DNA from: DASSUW01 sp963759375
GTDB lineage: Bacteria > Actinomycetota > Thermoleophilia > Solirubrobacterales > Solirubrobacteraceae
Direction: 5' to 3'
Assembly (NCBI GenBank): GCA_963759375.1
Contig: CAVWYY010000003.1
Coordinates: 558,001 to 622,000, forward strand
Length of the DNA: 64,000 bases
The notes under the pieces were generated by a model. That model searched no databases. It saw nothing but the letters and a program-made list of their open reading frames with translations, and was not told where the DNA came from. Both the position numbers and the translations under genes were made by a program. Positions 25,601 through 36,834 of this stretch are shown here, in pieces. Position 1 is the first letter of the stretch, and every line of letters starts with the position of its first letter.

Positions 25601-27131
25601 TGGATGTACGACTACGTCGGGCAGCCCTACAAGACGCAGGCGAAGGTGCGCGAGGTGCTGCGCCGGCTGTACTCCGGCAGCCGCATCGGGGCCGGCTATG
25701 CGGGCGACGAGGACAACGGCGAGACGTCGGCCTGGTACCTGTTCGCAGCGCTCGGCTTCTACCCGCTGCAGGTCGGCAGCCCGTACTACGCGGTCGGCTC
25801 ACCGCTGTTCGACGAGGCGAAGGTCCGGCTGCCCGGCGGCCGCAAGCTGGTCGTCCGGGCGCGCGGGAACAGCGCCCGCAACGTGTACGTCCAGGGCCTG
25901 CGGCTGAACGGCCGCCGCTACGACAAGGCGTACCTCAGGCACGCCGACCTGTTCCGCGGCGGGACGCTCGAGTTCACTATGGGCCCGCGCCCGTCGCGCT
26001 GGGGCACGAGTCGCTCCGCCGCGCCGCCGTCGATCACGCGCGGCGATGCGCCGGCGCGCCCGCTGCACGACGCGACGGCCCCCGACGCCGGGACGGTCTC
26101 CGCCGATGAGCTGTTCGACGACTCGTCGGCCACCGAGGCCACGGCGCAGAGCGTGCAGGCCGGCTTCGGCTCGCCGCGCCGGGTGACGTTCTACACGCTG
26201 ACCAACGGCGCGACGGGCGCGAGCCCCGCGTCCTGGGCGCTGCAGGGGTCCGACGACGGCACGCGCTGGAAGACGCTCGACACGCGCCACGGCGAGGCGT
26301 TCCCGTGGCGGACCCAGACGCGGCCGTTCAAGGTCGCGCGGCCGGGCAGCTACCGCCAGTACCGGATCGCGCTCGCCGGGCCCGCGCGGCTCGCCGAGGT
26401 CGAGCTGCTGACGCGGCGCGCGAATCCCGCCGCCGGCTTGAAGGCGACCGTGGCGGCGGGCACGGGCCGCGCCGGATCGAGCTGTGCCGGTGCGGGTGAC
26501 GATCACCAACACCGGGACCGCGGCGGCATCCGGCACGGTCACCGCCACCGGCCCGGAGGGCTGGACGGTCACGCCCGCCCAGGCGGCGTTCGGGCCGCTC
26601 GCGCCCGGAGCGGCGACGACGGTCGAGCTCGCGGCGGCCGTGCCCGCCGGCACGCCGCCGGGCAGCTACGCGCTGCGCGTGACCGCCACCGCCGGCGAGG
26701 ACGTCGCGCGCGCCGCCGGCACGGCGCGGGTGGTCGAGGACGCGATCGCCTTCGCGGTGGGCTCCGACGCGGAAGCGGCGTGGCTGTCGGATCCGGGCGG
26801 CTCGCAGCTCACCGAGGTGGGCGGCCGCACCGGCCGCTACGCCGACGGCACCGGCACGTTCACGTACCGCTTCGACCTGCCGCAGGACGTCACGGGCGGA
26901 ACCGTGACGCTCGACATCGGCAACCAGTTCCGCGTCGAGACGTCGACCGACGGCGAGACGTGGACGGAGGCGCTGCGCGAGGCCGGTGACGTGCGCGACC
27001 TGTCGAACCTGGCCGAGCGCAGCTTCGCGTTCGGCGACGCCGGCACGCTGTACGTGCGGGTCGGCGACGCGCGGCCGGAGAACGGCTGGGGCGGCTGGCT
27101 GGCCTCGGTACGCGTGGACCTCAGCGGCTGA
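22670..27131 (+). CDS. Secreted GH92-family alpha-mannosidase, multidomain, one frameshift
   Basis: About 1,486 residues if read across one extra base near 26470-26483. A signal peptide (RRVALLALAMLLAGGAPAAQG) is followed by a discoidin/F5-8C-like carbohydrate-binding domain (~65-205), the GH92 N-terminal sandwich, and the catalytic region from ~500. There HDHDYTETDGWNF holds the acid Glu and GYAGDEDNGETSAWY the paired Asp; GFYPLQVGSPYYAVGSPLF is the conserved end. A second F5-8C domain (~1140-1260) then leads into a NEW3-like domain (VTITNTGTAAASG) and a terminal domain read in the shifted frame to 27131. GH92 enzymes are exo-alpha-mannosidases; linkage preference cannot be read. Regulated by the operator at 22637. 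Confidence 0.88.
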
Positions 27132-27735
27132 CGAGAGGTACGAAGCGCACGCGCTCGAGGTCCGTGACCGTGAGGCCCTCGGGCGTGCGGCGTGCGACCA
27201 CCAGCCGCTGGTCGCCGTTCTCGACGGGCGCGACCAATCGGCCGCCGGGCGCGAGCTGCTCGGTCAGCGCCGGCGGGATCGCCCCGCCGGCGGCGGCCGC
27301 CACGTTGATCGCCTGGTACGGCGCGTACTCCGGCAGGCCGCGCGAGCCGTCGCCGACGGTCAGCGTGACGTTGTCGACCCCGGCGGCCGCCAGGTTGGCC
27401 GCGGCCTGGTAGGAGAGCGACTCGTGGACCTCGATCGAGTACACCTGCCGCACCAGCCGCGCGAGCACGGCGGCGTGGTAGCCGGAGCCGGTGCCGACGT
27501 CGAGCACGGTCTCGCCGCCGTCGAGCTCGAGCACCTCGCACATGCGGGCGACCACCAGCGGCTGGGAGATCGTCTGGCCCGCGCCGATCGGCAGCGGCGC
27601 GTTCTCCCACGCCTGGCTGCGCAGCCCCTCGGGCACGAAACGGTCGCGCGGCACGGCCGCCATCGCGGCCAGCACCCGCGCGTCGGAGACGTGCCGCCGG
27701 AGCGCCCGCAGCAGCGACTCGGGCGCCGCGGCCAT
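27121..27735 (-). CDS. pcm: Protein-L-isoaspartate O-methyltransferase
   Basis: 204 residues. It methylates L-isoaspartyl residues with SAM, starting repair of aged proteins. IGAGQTISQPLVVARM and VLDVGTGSGYHAAVLA (SAM-binding motif I) are diagnostic, and SIEVHESL carries the acidic ribose-binding residue. The ATG at 27735 overlaps the pncA stop (TGATG), so it is translationally coupled as the last gene of a four-gene operon. Its 3' end overlaps the convergent GH92 gene by 11 bp. An alternative name is protein carboxyl methyltransferase; length is normal. Confidence 0.92.
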   Translation of the reverse strand: MAAAPESLLRALRRHVSDARVLAAMAAVPRDRFVPEGLRSQAWENAPLPIGAGQTISQPLVVARMCEVLELDGGETVLDVGTGSGYHAAVLARLVRQVYSIEVHESLSYQAAANLAAAGVDNVTLTVGDGSRGLPEYAPYQAINVAAAAGGAIPPALTEQLAPGGRLVAPVENGDQRLVVARRTPEGLTVTDLERVRFVPLVSR

Positions 27736-28274
27736 CAGACCACGCTCGCTCCCGCGGACCGCAGCTCGTCGAGCGCTCGCTCGGAGTCGCCCTCCGCGAC
27801 CTCGACGCCGCGCGCGGCCGAGCTGTCGACCGTCACTGCGAAGCCCTCCCGCAACGCGTCGAGCGCCGTGTCCTTCACGCAGTAGTCGGTGGCCAGGCCG
27901 ACCACGGTCACGTGCTCGATCTCGCGCTCGCGCAGCAGCGCCGCCAGCTCGGTGCCCTCGAAGCCGGAGTAGCCCTCGGTCTCGCGCGCGTGCCCCTTGT
28001 CGACGATCGCGTGGATCGGCGTCGGGTCGAGCGCGTGGTGCAGCTCGGCGCCGGGCGTCCCCGCCACGCAGTGCACCGGCCAGGGCCCGCCGTGATGGCT
28101 GAACGAGCCGTGATCGGGCGGGTGCCAGTCGCGCGTGGCGATCACCAGGGCGTACTCGCCCGAGGCGGCCAGCTCGTTCACGCGCCCGGCGATCGCGTCG
28201 CCGTCCGGCACGGCCAGCGCGCCTCCCGGGCAGAAGTCGTTCTGGAAGTCGACGATGAGGAGCGCGCGGCTCAC
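27735..28274 (-). CDS. pncA: Nicotinamidase
   Basis: 179 residues of the isochorismatase-like hydrolase fold. It converts nicotinamide to nicotinate, which PncB at 21486 would then use for NAD salvage. The catalytic Asp (LLIVDFQNDF), Lys (HAIVDKGH) and Cys (GLATDYCVKDTA) are all present, and the metal site DWHPPDHGSFSHH is intact, which favours nicotinamidase over general isochorismatase. It overlaps the dehydrogenase gene upstream by 4 bp and pcm downstream by 1 bp. Confidence 0.92.
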   Translation of the reverse strand: MSRALLIVDFQNDFCPGGALAVPDGDAIAGRVNELAASGEYALVIATRDWHPPDHGSFSHHGGPWPVHCVAGTPGAELHHALDPTPIHAIVDKGHARETEGYSGFEGTELAALLREREIEHVTVVGLATDYCVKDTALDALREGFAVTVDSSAARGVEVAEGDSERALDELRSAGASVV

Positions 28275-29068
28275 TGCCGCCCGGCCTCCACGACGGCCGA
28301 GAAGTCCTCGTCGCCGTGCCCCGCGTCGATCGCCCGGCCCATGCGCTCCGACACCATGCGCGCCAGCGGCAGATCATCGGCGACCGCGGCGATCAGGTCC
28401 GCGTCCTTGCGCGCGAGCTTGAGCGAGAAGTTCGGCTCGTAGCTGCGCTCGATCATGTTCGTGCCCTTGAGCTTGGCATAGGGCGGGCCCATCGGGCCGC
28501 CGTCGACGATGTCGAGGAACCGCTGTGGATCGACACCCAGCCGCTCGGCCAGCAGCACGGTCTCGGCGACGCCCTCTACGAGCGCGAGGACCCAGTGGTT
28601 GAGCACCAGCTTCATCCGCTGGCCGGTGCCCGGCTCGCCGCCCAGATCGATCGTCGTTCCGACCGCGTCGAACACCGGCCGGCAGCGCTCGTGGGGGCCG
28701 GAGGCCAGGATCGTGAGCGTGCCCTGCTCGGCGGCCAGCTTCGAGCCGAGGACCGGCGCGTCGACGAACACGCCCCGGGCGAGCCGCTCGGTGGCCTCGA
28801 TGCCGATCGTGCTCATCTGCGCCCACACCGCGTCGCCGAGCTCGAGCCCGGCGGTGGCCTGCTCGACCGCGGTCCCGTCCGCGAGCATCGTGACCACGAC
28901 CTCGGCGGTCTCGCACGCCTCGGCCGGCGTGGCGCAGACCGCGGCGCCGTCGATCGCCTCGGCGCGCTCGCGCGTGCGGTTCCAGACGCGCAGTTCGTGG
29001 CCGGCGCCGATCAGGTTGCGGGCCATCGGGGCGCCCATCAGCCCCGTGCCGAGGAGTGCGACGCGCAT
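28271..29068 (-). CDS. 3-hydroxyisobutyrate dehydrogenase-family NAD(P) oxidoreductase
   Basis: 265 residues. The N-terminal Rossmann fold starts MRVALLGTGLMGAPMARNL, the substrate loop is VFVDAPVLGSKLAAEQGTL (family motif DAPVSG), and the catalytic Lys is in GQRMKLVLNHWV. These enzymes oxidise beta-hydroxyacids or reduce succinic semialdehyde/glyoxylate-type substrates. The ATG at 29068 comes 1 nt after the stop of the release-factor-like gene (TGACATG), and its own end overlaps pncA by 4 bp. Its link to NAD salvage and protein repair in this operon is not obvious. Substrate not assignable. Confidence 0.85.
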   Translation of the reverse strand: MRVALLGTGLMGAPMARNLIGAGHELRVWNRTRERAEAIDGAAVCATPAEACETAEVVVTMLADGTAVEQATAGLELGDAVWAQMSTIGIEATERLARGVFVDAPVLGSKLAAEQGTLTILASGPHERCRPVFDAVGTTIDLGGEPGTGQRMKLVLNHWVLALVEGVAETVLLAERLGVDPQRFLDIVDGGPMGPPYAKLKGTNMIERSYEPNFSLKLARKDADLIAAVADDLPLARMVSERMGRAIDAGHGDEDFSAVVEAGRQ

Positions 29069-29069
29069 G

Positions 29070-30209
29070 TCAGTAGCGCAGCACGGCGCCGATCCCGCCC
29101 AGCGGGCCGAGATCGTCGTGGTGGCGCACCTTGATGACCTTGGCCGACTGCTCGATCGCCTTCTCGATCGCCGGCTCGACGATGTTGGACACGCGCTCGA
29201 GCTCCTGGCCGTCCGGGCCGTGGTCGCCCGCGTAGAGCATCCCGGTGTCCGCGTCACGGCCGCCTTCGGAGCGGTAGCCATCCGCGACGAGCAGCACCTC
29301 CACGCGCGCCTCGTCGAGCGCCTGCAGCACGGCGGCGAGCCCGCCCGCGCCGCGGCCGCCGCGGCCCACGGCCTCGACCAGCCGGTCGAGCGCCTCGCGC
29401 TCGCAGCGGCGCGACCAGTCCTCGATCGCGGCGGCGGCGACGGCGCGCACCTCGTCGACGGTCGAGTTCTCGACGTCCATGTGCAGCCGGCCGACGATCC
29501 GCTCGCGCAGGTACGTGTGCAGCTTGCCCTCGAGCTCGCGGACGAGCTCGTCGGGCGCGCCGATCAGCAGGCGGTCGAACCCGCGCTGCTTGTAGGCGGA
29601 GAACGCGACGTCGGCGACGTGGACGAGATGGTCGTCCTTCTCCTTCTCGACGCCGCGCTGGTAGCGCGACTGCGACCAGCCGCCCTGGTCGTGCTGGCTG
29701 TGCACGTCGTCCTCGACGCGGTCGGTCTCCTCGAGGCCACTGCCGTCGCCGACGAAGAAGCGCGCGTTGCGGCGGTTGGCGAGCACGACGCACCAGCGCT
29801 CGCTGTCGGCCTCGGCGATCAGCGGCTCGACGTGCGGGGCGCGCTCGAGCACCACGCGGGAGTCGATCGGCCGGCGCAGCTGCACGACCTCCAGGAGGTT
29901 GGCCGGCCCGCACGCGTAGACGGCGACGGCGCGCGTGCCGTTCTGCGCGATGTCGCTCGCCTGCAGGCGCTCGCGCACGCGGACGACGTCCGCCTTGAGC
30001 GCCTCGCGCTCGTCGTGGGTGAGGCCTTCGGCCTCCTCCACCCGGCGCCCGGCCTCGGTGAGGACCGAGGAGACGGCCGTCGCGCGGGCCGCCGGCGTGG
30101 CGAACTCGGTCGGATCCAGGTTCAGGAACACGGACAGGACACGGCCGCGCTCCGGGCGCACGTCGGCGAGCCGGCGGAGCTTGTCCTTGGTGATCGTGTT
30201 GGCTGCCAT
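29070..30209 (-). CDS. baeRF/Vms1-like release-factor-domain protein
   Basis: 379 residues resembling the bacterial archaeo-eukaryotic release factor (baeRF) group, relatives of eRF1 and of Vms1/ANKZF1 peptidyl-tRNA hydrolases that free chains from stalled ribosomes. Residues ~1-130 form the N-domain (RVLSVFLNLDPTEF). The central domain carries GGWSQSRYQRGVEKE near residue 175, the place where eRF1 has GGQ and Vms1 has GGQS; here Trp replaces the first Gln and Gln follows Ser. The C-terminal domain (FDRLLIGAPDELV to the end) is eL30-like. It heads the operon with dehydrogenase, pncA and pcm. Ribosome action is inferred from family only. Confidence 0.75.
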   Translation of the reverse strand: MAANTITKDKLRRLADVRPERGRVLSVFLNLDPTEFATPAARATAVSSVLTEAGRRVEEAEGLTHDEREALKADVVRVRERLQASDIAQNGTRAVAVYACGPANLLEVVQLRRPIDSRVVLERAPHVEPLIAEADSERWCVVLANRRNARFFVGDGSGLEETDRVEDDVHSQHDQGGWSQSRYQRGVEKEKDDHLVHVADVAFSAYKQRGFDRLLIGAPDELVRELEGKLHTYLRERIVGRLHMDVENSTVDEVRAVAAAAIEDWSRRCEREALDRLVEAVGRGGRGAGGLAAVLQALDEARVEVLLVADGYRSEGGRDADTGMLYAGDHGPDGQELERVSNIVEPAIEKAIEQSAKVIKVRHHDDLGPLGGIGAVLRY

Positions 30210-30218
30210 GAGGGGCGC

Positions 30219-30878
30219 CTACCCTCCCTGTGTCGCGGTGGAACCGTGCGGTGTGACCACGCGGACGCGTGGCTGCGCACGGTTTGCCGGGTCGGTCTCG
30301 GGCACGATGTCGAGGCCGTCGAGGAGCACGAAGAACGCACGCGCAAAGGGCGATTCGCGGGTGCGCGCGTCGACTGCCGGCCAGTCGATCTGCTCGCGCA
30401 GCGCACGGGCGATCTGCAGCAGGCTCTCATAGCGCAGCGAGTGCTCGGTGAGGGCCAGCAGCTTCGTGGCCATCACATCCTCCAGGGCCATCACGCGGAT
30501 GTCCATGCCGAGCACCGAGAGCTCCTCTCCGCGGGCGATCAGGTCGTCGTCCACCGGCAGGCCCTTGGGACAATAGATGAGGTCGACGAGCGTGTCGCCG
30601 TCCCACGCCTTGAGCAGCCAGTCCTCGGGCGGTCGCTCCGGCCGCATTCCCGCCTCCTCGAGCGTCTGCAGCGCCCGTTCGGCGTTCTCCGGCTTGATGA
30701 TCAGGTCGAGATCGTGGCGCGTCTCCGGTCCCCCGCGCGCCCAGCTGGCGAGGCTGCCGCCGAGCAGGAACGGGACGTCCGCCTCGCGCAGCGCCGCAGC
30801 GGCCCGCTTGAGCGCGTGCTCGATGTCCGCGAACGGCTGCTCGTCTGAGGGCACTGCCCGCTGGGTACCCGCCACCAC
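30219..30878 (-). CDS. Nucleotidyltransferase-fold protein
   Basis: About 219 residues. FLLGGSLASWARGG and HDLDLIIKPE form the GG[S/G] and DxD catalytic pair of the minimal nucleotidyltransferase superfamily (AbiEii/DUF-type). VDLIYCPKG supplies a third acidic residue. Members modify RNA, proteins or small molecules; as a lone gene without a HEPN partner it is not clearly a toxin. The listed start, a GTG at 30878, lies only 2 bp from the divergent phosphoesterase start, so a downstream GTG giving a protein 8-10 residues shorter is plausible. It is 9 bp upstream of the baeRF gene and may lead that operon. Confidence 0.75.
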   Translation of the reverse strand: MVAGTQRAVPSDEQPFADIEHALKRAAAALREADVPFLLGGSLASWARGGPETRHDLDLIIKPENAERALQTLEEAGMRPERPPEDWLLKAWDGDTLVDLIYCPKGLPVDDDLIARGEELSVLGMDIRVMALEDVMATKLLALTEHSLRYESLLQIARALREQIDWPAVDARTRESPFARAFFVLLDGLDIVPETDPANRAQPRVRVVTPHGSTATQGG

Positions 30879-30880
30879 GT

Positions 30881-31672
30881 ATGACGATAAACACCCGCAG
30901 CCGCCCTGTGGGAGATTCCGACGAGTGCCGCATCCGCATCGCCGCGGCCGGCGACGTGCACTTCGGTCGCGACGGCGACCGCGAGCGGGCGGCGGAGATC
31001 TTCGGCGCGCTCGAAGAGAAGGTCGACATCGTGCTGCTGGCCGGAGACCTGACCACGCACGGCGAGCCCGAGCAGGCGGCGATCCTCGCCGATGCGGTGC
31101 GCGACCTCGGCATCCCGGTCGTCACGGTGCTCGGCAACCACGACTGGCACGCCAACCGTGCCGGAGAGGTGACCACGGTGCTCGAGGAGGCGGGCGTGGT
31201 GGTTCTTCAGCGATCGCACCACGTGCTCGAGGTGTGCGGCGCGCAGCTCGGGGTGGTCGGCACCAAGGGCTTCGTCGGCGGCTTCGCCGGCAACCACATC
31301 CCCGACTTCGGCGAGCCGCTCCTGCGCGAGGTCTACGCCGAGGGGATGGCCGAGGTCCAGGCGCTCGACGCCGGCCTGCGCGAGGTCGCGCTGTGCCCGT
31401 TCCGGATCGTGCTGCTGCACTACTCGCCTTCGGGCCAGACGCTCGAGGGCGAGCGACGCGACATCTGGGCGTTCCTGGGGACCGACCGGCTGGCGGTGCC
31501 GATCCTCGAGCACAACCCGGACCTCGTGCTCCACGGTCACGCCCACGCGGGCACGTTCGAGGGCCGCGTGGGGGAGGTCCCGGTCTACAACGTCTCCGTC
31601 CCGGTGATGGGCGAGGACTTCTGGCTGTTCGAGATGACCGGGTCGCGGCGCGCGCCGTCCGAAGTGCACTGA
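30881..31672 (+). CDS. Calcineurin-type metallophosphoesterase
   Basis: 263 residues. All metal-site motifs of the family are visible in order: AAGDVH, LLAGDLTTHG, VLGNHDWH, a His in VLLHYSPSGQ, and LHGHAHAGTFEG. A two-metal centre would cleave phosphoesters of nucleotides or cyclic nucleotides. No signal peptide, so cytoplasmic. It starts at the ATG at 30881, two bases from the divergent nucleotidyltransferase start; a GTG at 30908 would be an alternative. The exact substrate is unknown. Confidence 0.88.
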   Translation: MTINTRSRPVGDSDECRIRIAAAGDVHFGRDGDRERAAEIFGALEEKVDIVLLAGDLTTHGEPEQAAILADAVRDLGIPVVTVLGNHDWHANRAGEVTTVLEEAGVVVLQRSHHVLEVCGAQLGVVGTKGFVGGFAGNHIPDFGEPLLREVYAEGMAEVQALDAGLREVALCPFRIVLLHYSPSGQTLEGERRDIWAFLGTDRLAVPILEHNPDLVLHGHAHAGTFEGRVGEVPVYNVSVPVMGEDFWLFEMTGSRRAPSEVH

Positions 31673-31690
31673 CGGGCGTAGAGTCGCCCG

Positions 31691-32809
31691 GTGGCCGGGA
31701 TCACACGCAAGCAGCTGCTGGCGGGTGCCGCGGCGGCCGGCGTCGTCGCGGGGTGCGGCGGGGCGAAGAAGCTCGCGCCCGACGATGGGTTGCGGCACTT
31801 CGACGCGTTCGTGCTCGCCTCGCACCCGCCGGCCGTGCGTGCCGCGATCGAGCGCCACCGGCGCGGGCTCGACGCCGACGCGGCCGGCTACGTGCACGAG
31901 CACCAGCAGGAGCTCGACGAGCGCGTGGCGGCCGCCGCGGGGAAGGCGCTGGGGGTCGACAGCTCGGCGCTCGCGTTCACCGACTCGACGACCATGGGCC
32001 TCGGGCTCGTCTACAACGGCATCCAGGTCGACGGGCCGGTGGTGGCGACGGACCATGACTTCTACGCCACGCACGAGGCGCTGCGGCTGCGCTTCGGCGG
32101 CTTCCGGCGCGTCCGGCTCTACGACGACCCGGCCCGGGCGTCGGTCGACTCGATCGTCAGCGCCGTGCCGCGCACCGCCGGCCTGCTCGCGCTCACCTGG
32201 GTGCACTCGGGCACGGGCGTGCGGCTGCCGATCCGCGAGATCGCGGCCGCGGTGGGCGACGACACGCTGATCGTGCTCGACGGCGTGCACGGCCTGGCCG
32301 CGGTCGACGAGCCGTTCGACTCCGTGCACGTGCTGGTGGCCGGCTGCCACAAGTGGCTGCGCGGCCCGCGCGGCACCGGCCTCGTGTGGAGCCGCGCCTG
32401 GGACCGGCTGAAGCCGACGATCCCCACCTTCACGCCCGGCAGCCCGGCGCTCGATTTCACGCCCGGCGGCTACCACAGCTTCGAGCACCGCTGGGCGCTG
32501 GCCGAGGCGTTCGCGGCCCACCGGCCCGCCGGCGCACGGATCGCGGAGCTCGCCACGCGGCTCAAGGAGGGCCTGGCCGGCCTCCCGAGCGTCCGGCTGG
32601 TCACGCCGATGGCGGCCGAGCTGTCAGCCGGCATCGTCTGCTTCGAGGTCGATGGGCAGAGCCCGATCGAGACGGTCCGGCGGCTGCGGTCCGAGCACCG
32701 CATCGCCGCCAGCGTCACGCCCTATCGCGTGCCCTATGCGCGCTTCGGCGTGCTCGGCGTCGACGAATCCGACGTGGACGCGGCGGTGCGCGCAGTCTCC
32801 CGGCTCTGA
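31691..32809 (+). CDS. Exported (lipoprotein-type) class V PLP-dependent enzyme
   Basis: 372 residues from a GTG at 31691. The N-terminus TRKQLLAGAAAAGVVAGCGG looks like a Tat/lipoprotein leader with a lipobox Cys near residue 22. The rest is a full class V aminotransferase/isopenicillin-N-epimerase-like fold: VLDGVHGLAAVD carries the PLP-pairing Asp and VAGCHKWLRGPRGTGLVW the Schiff-base Lys. PLP enzymes are normally cytoplasmic; Tat-exported relatives such as PvdN are known to modify secreted metabolites. The export claim rests on the leader. The 3' end overlaps the convergent GNAT gene by 76 bp. Confidence 0.8.
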   Translation: MAGITRKQLLAGAAAAGVVAGCGGAKKLAPDDGLRHFDAFVLASHPPAVRAAIERHRRGLDADAAGYVHEHQQELDERVAAAAGKALGVDSSALAFTDSTTMGLGLVYNGIQVDGPVVATDHDFYATHEALRLRFGGFRRVRLYDDPARASVDSIVSAVPRTAGLLALTWVHSGTGVRLPIREIAAAVGDDTLIVLDGVHGLAAVDEPFDSVHVLVAGCHKWLRGPRGTGLVWSRAWDRLKPTIPTFTPGSPALDFTPGGYHSFEHRWALAEAFAAHRPAGARIAELATRLKEGLAGLPSVRLVTPMAAELSAGIVCFEVDGQSPIETVRRLRSEHRIAASVTPYRVPYARFGVLGVDESDVDAAVRAVSRL

Positions 32810-33459
32810 GCGAACTGCTCGTCGAGCACCGCGAAGTGCCCGAAGCCCGCGGCGTACAGCGTGTCGTCCATCGTCGCCAGCCCGCAGCGGTACTCGTACG
32901 CCTTCAGCAGCGCCGGCTCGTGGAAGTACGCGAGCCGGACCGACATCCCGTGCGCGGGGTCGATCTCCATCGCGATGAGCCGGAAGCCGGCCTTCAGGTG
33001 GCGGATCAGCACCGCGTTGTTCGACGGCGCATGCTCGGAGACGGTGGTCGAGAACCCGAGGTCCTGCCCGTAGGCGATCACGCGGTCGAGCAGCTCGGCG
33101 TACAACCCCCGGCCGCGGTGGTCGGGGTGCATGGTCACGTGGTACAGCTCGAACTCGTCGGCCGTGCGCTGGCGGCACGAGAACACCCCGGCCAGGCCGC
33201 CGCCGGGCGCATGGACGAGCCAGAAGTCGGCCAGCTGGTCAGCGCCCTCGGTGCTCACCACCCGCTCGCGCGCGGCCCGGCGGGCGGGGGAGAGGAGGTC
33301 GTCCCGGAAGAGGAGCGCCTCCTGCCCGAAGTGCTCGCGCAGCGACTCCTCGTGGCGGTCCCAATACGTGTCCTCGTCGACGCGCTCGAGCGTGTAGCCG
33401 TCCGGCAGCGGCGCGCCGAAGATCCGCTCGCGGATCTCGTTGGTCCATTCCCAGCTCAT
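32734..33459 (-). CDS. GNAT-family N-acetyltransferase
   Basis: 241 residues. The acetyl-CoA loop HPDHRGRGLYAELLDR is the core GNAT motif A, and FELYHVTMHPD is the strand before it. The N-terminal half (TYWDRHEESLREHFGQEALLF) is a variable substrate region. The ATG at 33459 fits; the open frame upstream is not coding. The last ~20 residues are Ser/Thr-rich and lie opposite the end of the PLP enzyme gene. Substrate unknown. It diverges from the membrane-anchored protein at 33527. Confidence 0.82.
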   Translation of the reverse strand: MSWEWTNEIRERIFGAPLPDGYTLERVDEDTYWDRHEESLREHFGQEALLFRDDLLSPARRAARERVVSTEGADQLADFWLVHAPGGGLAGVFSCRQRTADEFELYHVTMHPDHRGRGLYAELLDRVIAYGQDLGFSTTVSEHAPSNNAVLIRHLKAGFRLIAMEIDPAHGMSVRLAYFHEPALLKAYEYRCGLATMDDTLYAAGFGHFAVLDEQFAQSRETARTAASTSDSSTPSTPKRA

Positions 33460-33526
33460 ACCGCAAGTGTTTATACGGACCTTCGTTGCAGTTGTCATGA
33501 GGTCGATTCCGACCGGAGGAGCCCAA

Positions 33527-34027
33527 GTGGGCACCATCATCTCTCCGGCGCGCGCCGAGGCCTTGATCCGCCGGGCCGTGGACATGATCGTCCTGTCGAC
33601 GGCCGCGCTGGTCGTCGTCATCGCCATCGCCGGCTTCCGCGGCGCCGAGACCACCGGCGTGCTCGCCTGGACGGGCGACGCGCAGGTCTTCACGCACCCC
33701 ACGATCCCCGGCGACCGGGTGCTCACCGGCAAGCTGCGCAACGGCGGCCCGCACACGCTGCGCGTGGACATCGGCGACGTGCGGCTGCTCACCGCCGGCG
33801 GCGACGTCGTGCCGTCGACGCCGGTGTTCCTGCAGACGTTCGGCAAGTCGCTGTGGGCGGCCGGCCGCGGACCGCAGCAGGTGCCCGACAGCGAGCTGCT
33901 GCGGACCGGCAGGATTGCCCTGCTCTCGCCGGGCGAGGAGGTGCCGTTGACGATCGCCTGGCACGACAAGGACGGCGATCCCGAGCGCGTCGACTACAAG
34001 GACGGGTCGCTGACGGTCCCGGGGTAG
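33527..34027 (+). CDS. Membrane-anchored protein of unknown function
   Basis: 166 residues with one N-terminal TM (MIVLSTAALVVVIAIAGF at ~18-35) and an extracytoplasmic beta-rich domain of ~125 residues (LTGKLRNGGPHTLRVDIGDVRLL). The start is the GTG at 33527: GGAGGA stands 6 bases upstream, while the ATG at 33497 has no ribosome site. It ends 10 bp before the aconitase gene and may be cotranscribed with it, though no functional link is clear. I do not recognise a family. Confidence 0.65.
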   Translation: MGTIISPARAEALIRRAVDMIVLSTAALVVVIAIAGFRGAETTGVLAWTGDAQVFTHPTIPGDRVLTGKLRNGGPHTLRVDIGDVRLLTAGGDVVPSTPVFLQTFGKSLWAAGRGPQQVPDSELLRTGRIALLSPGEEVPLTIAWHDKDGDPERVDYKDGSLTVPG

Positions 34028-34037
34028 TCTCAATGCC

Positions 34038-36821
<2,784 letters not shown>

Positions 36822-36834
36822 CCTGCCCGGCTCG

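Noticed and set aside
30219..30878. Toxin of a MNT/HEPN toxin-antitoxin pair
   Set aside because: No HEPN-type partner gene adjoins; neighbours are a phosphoesterase and the baeRF operon.
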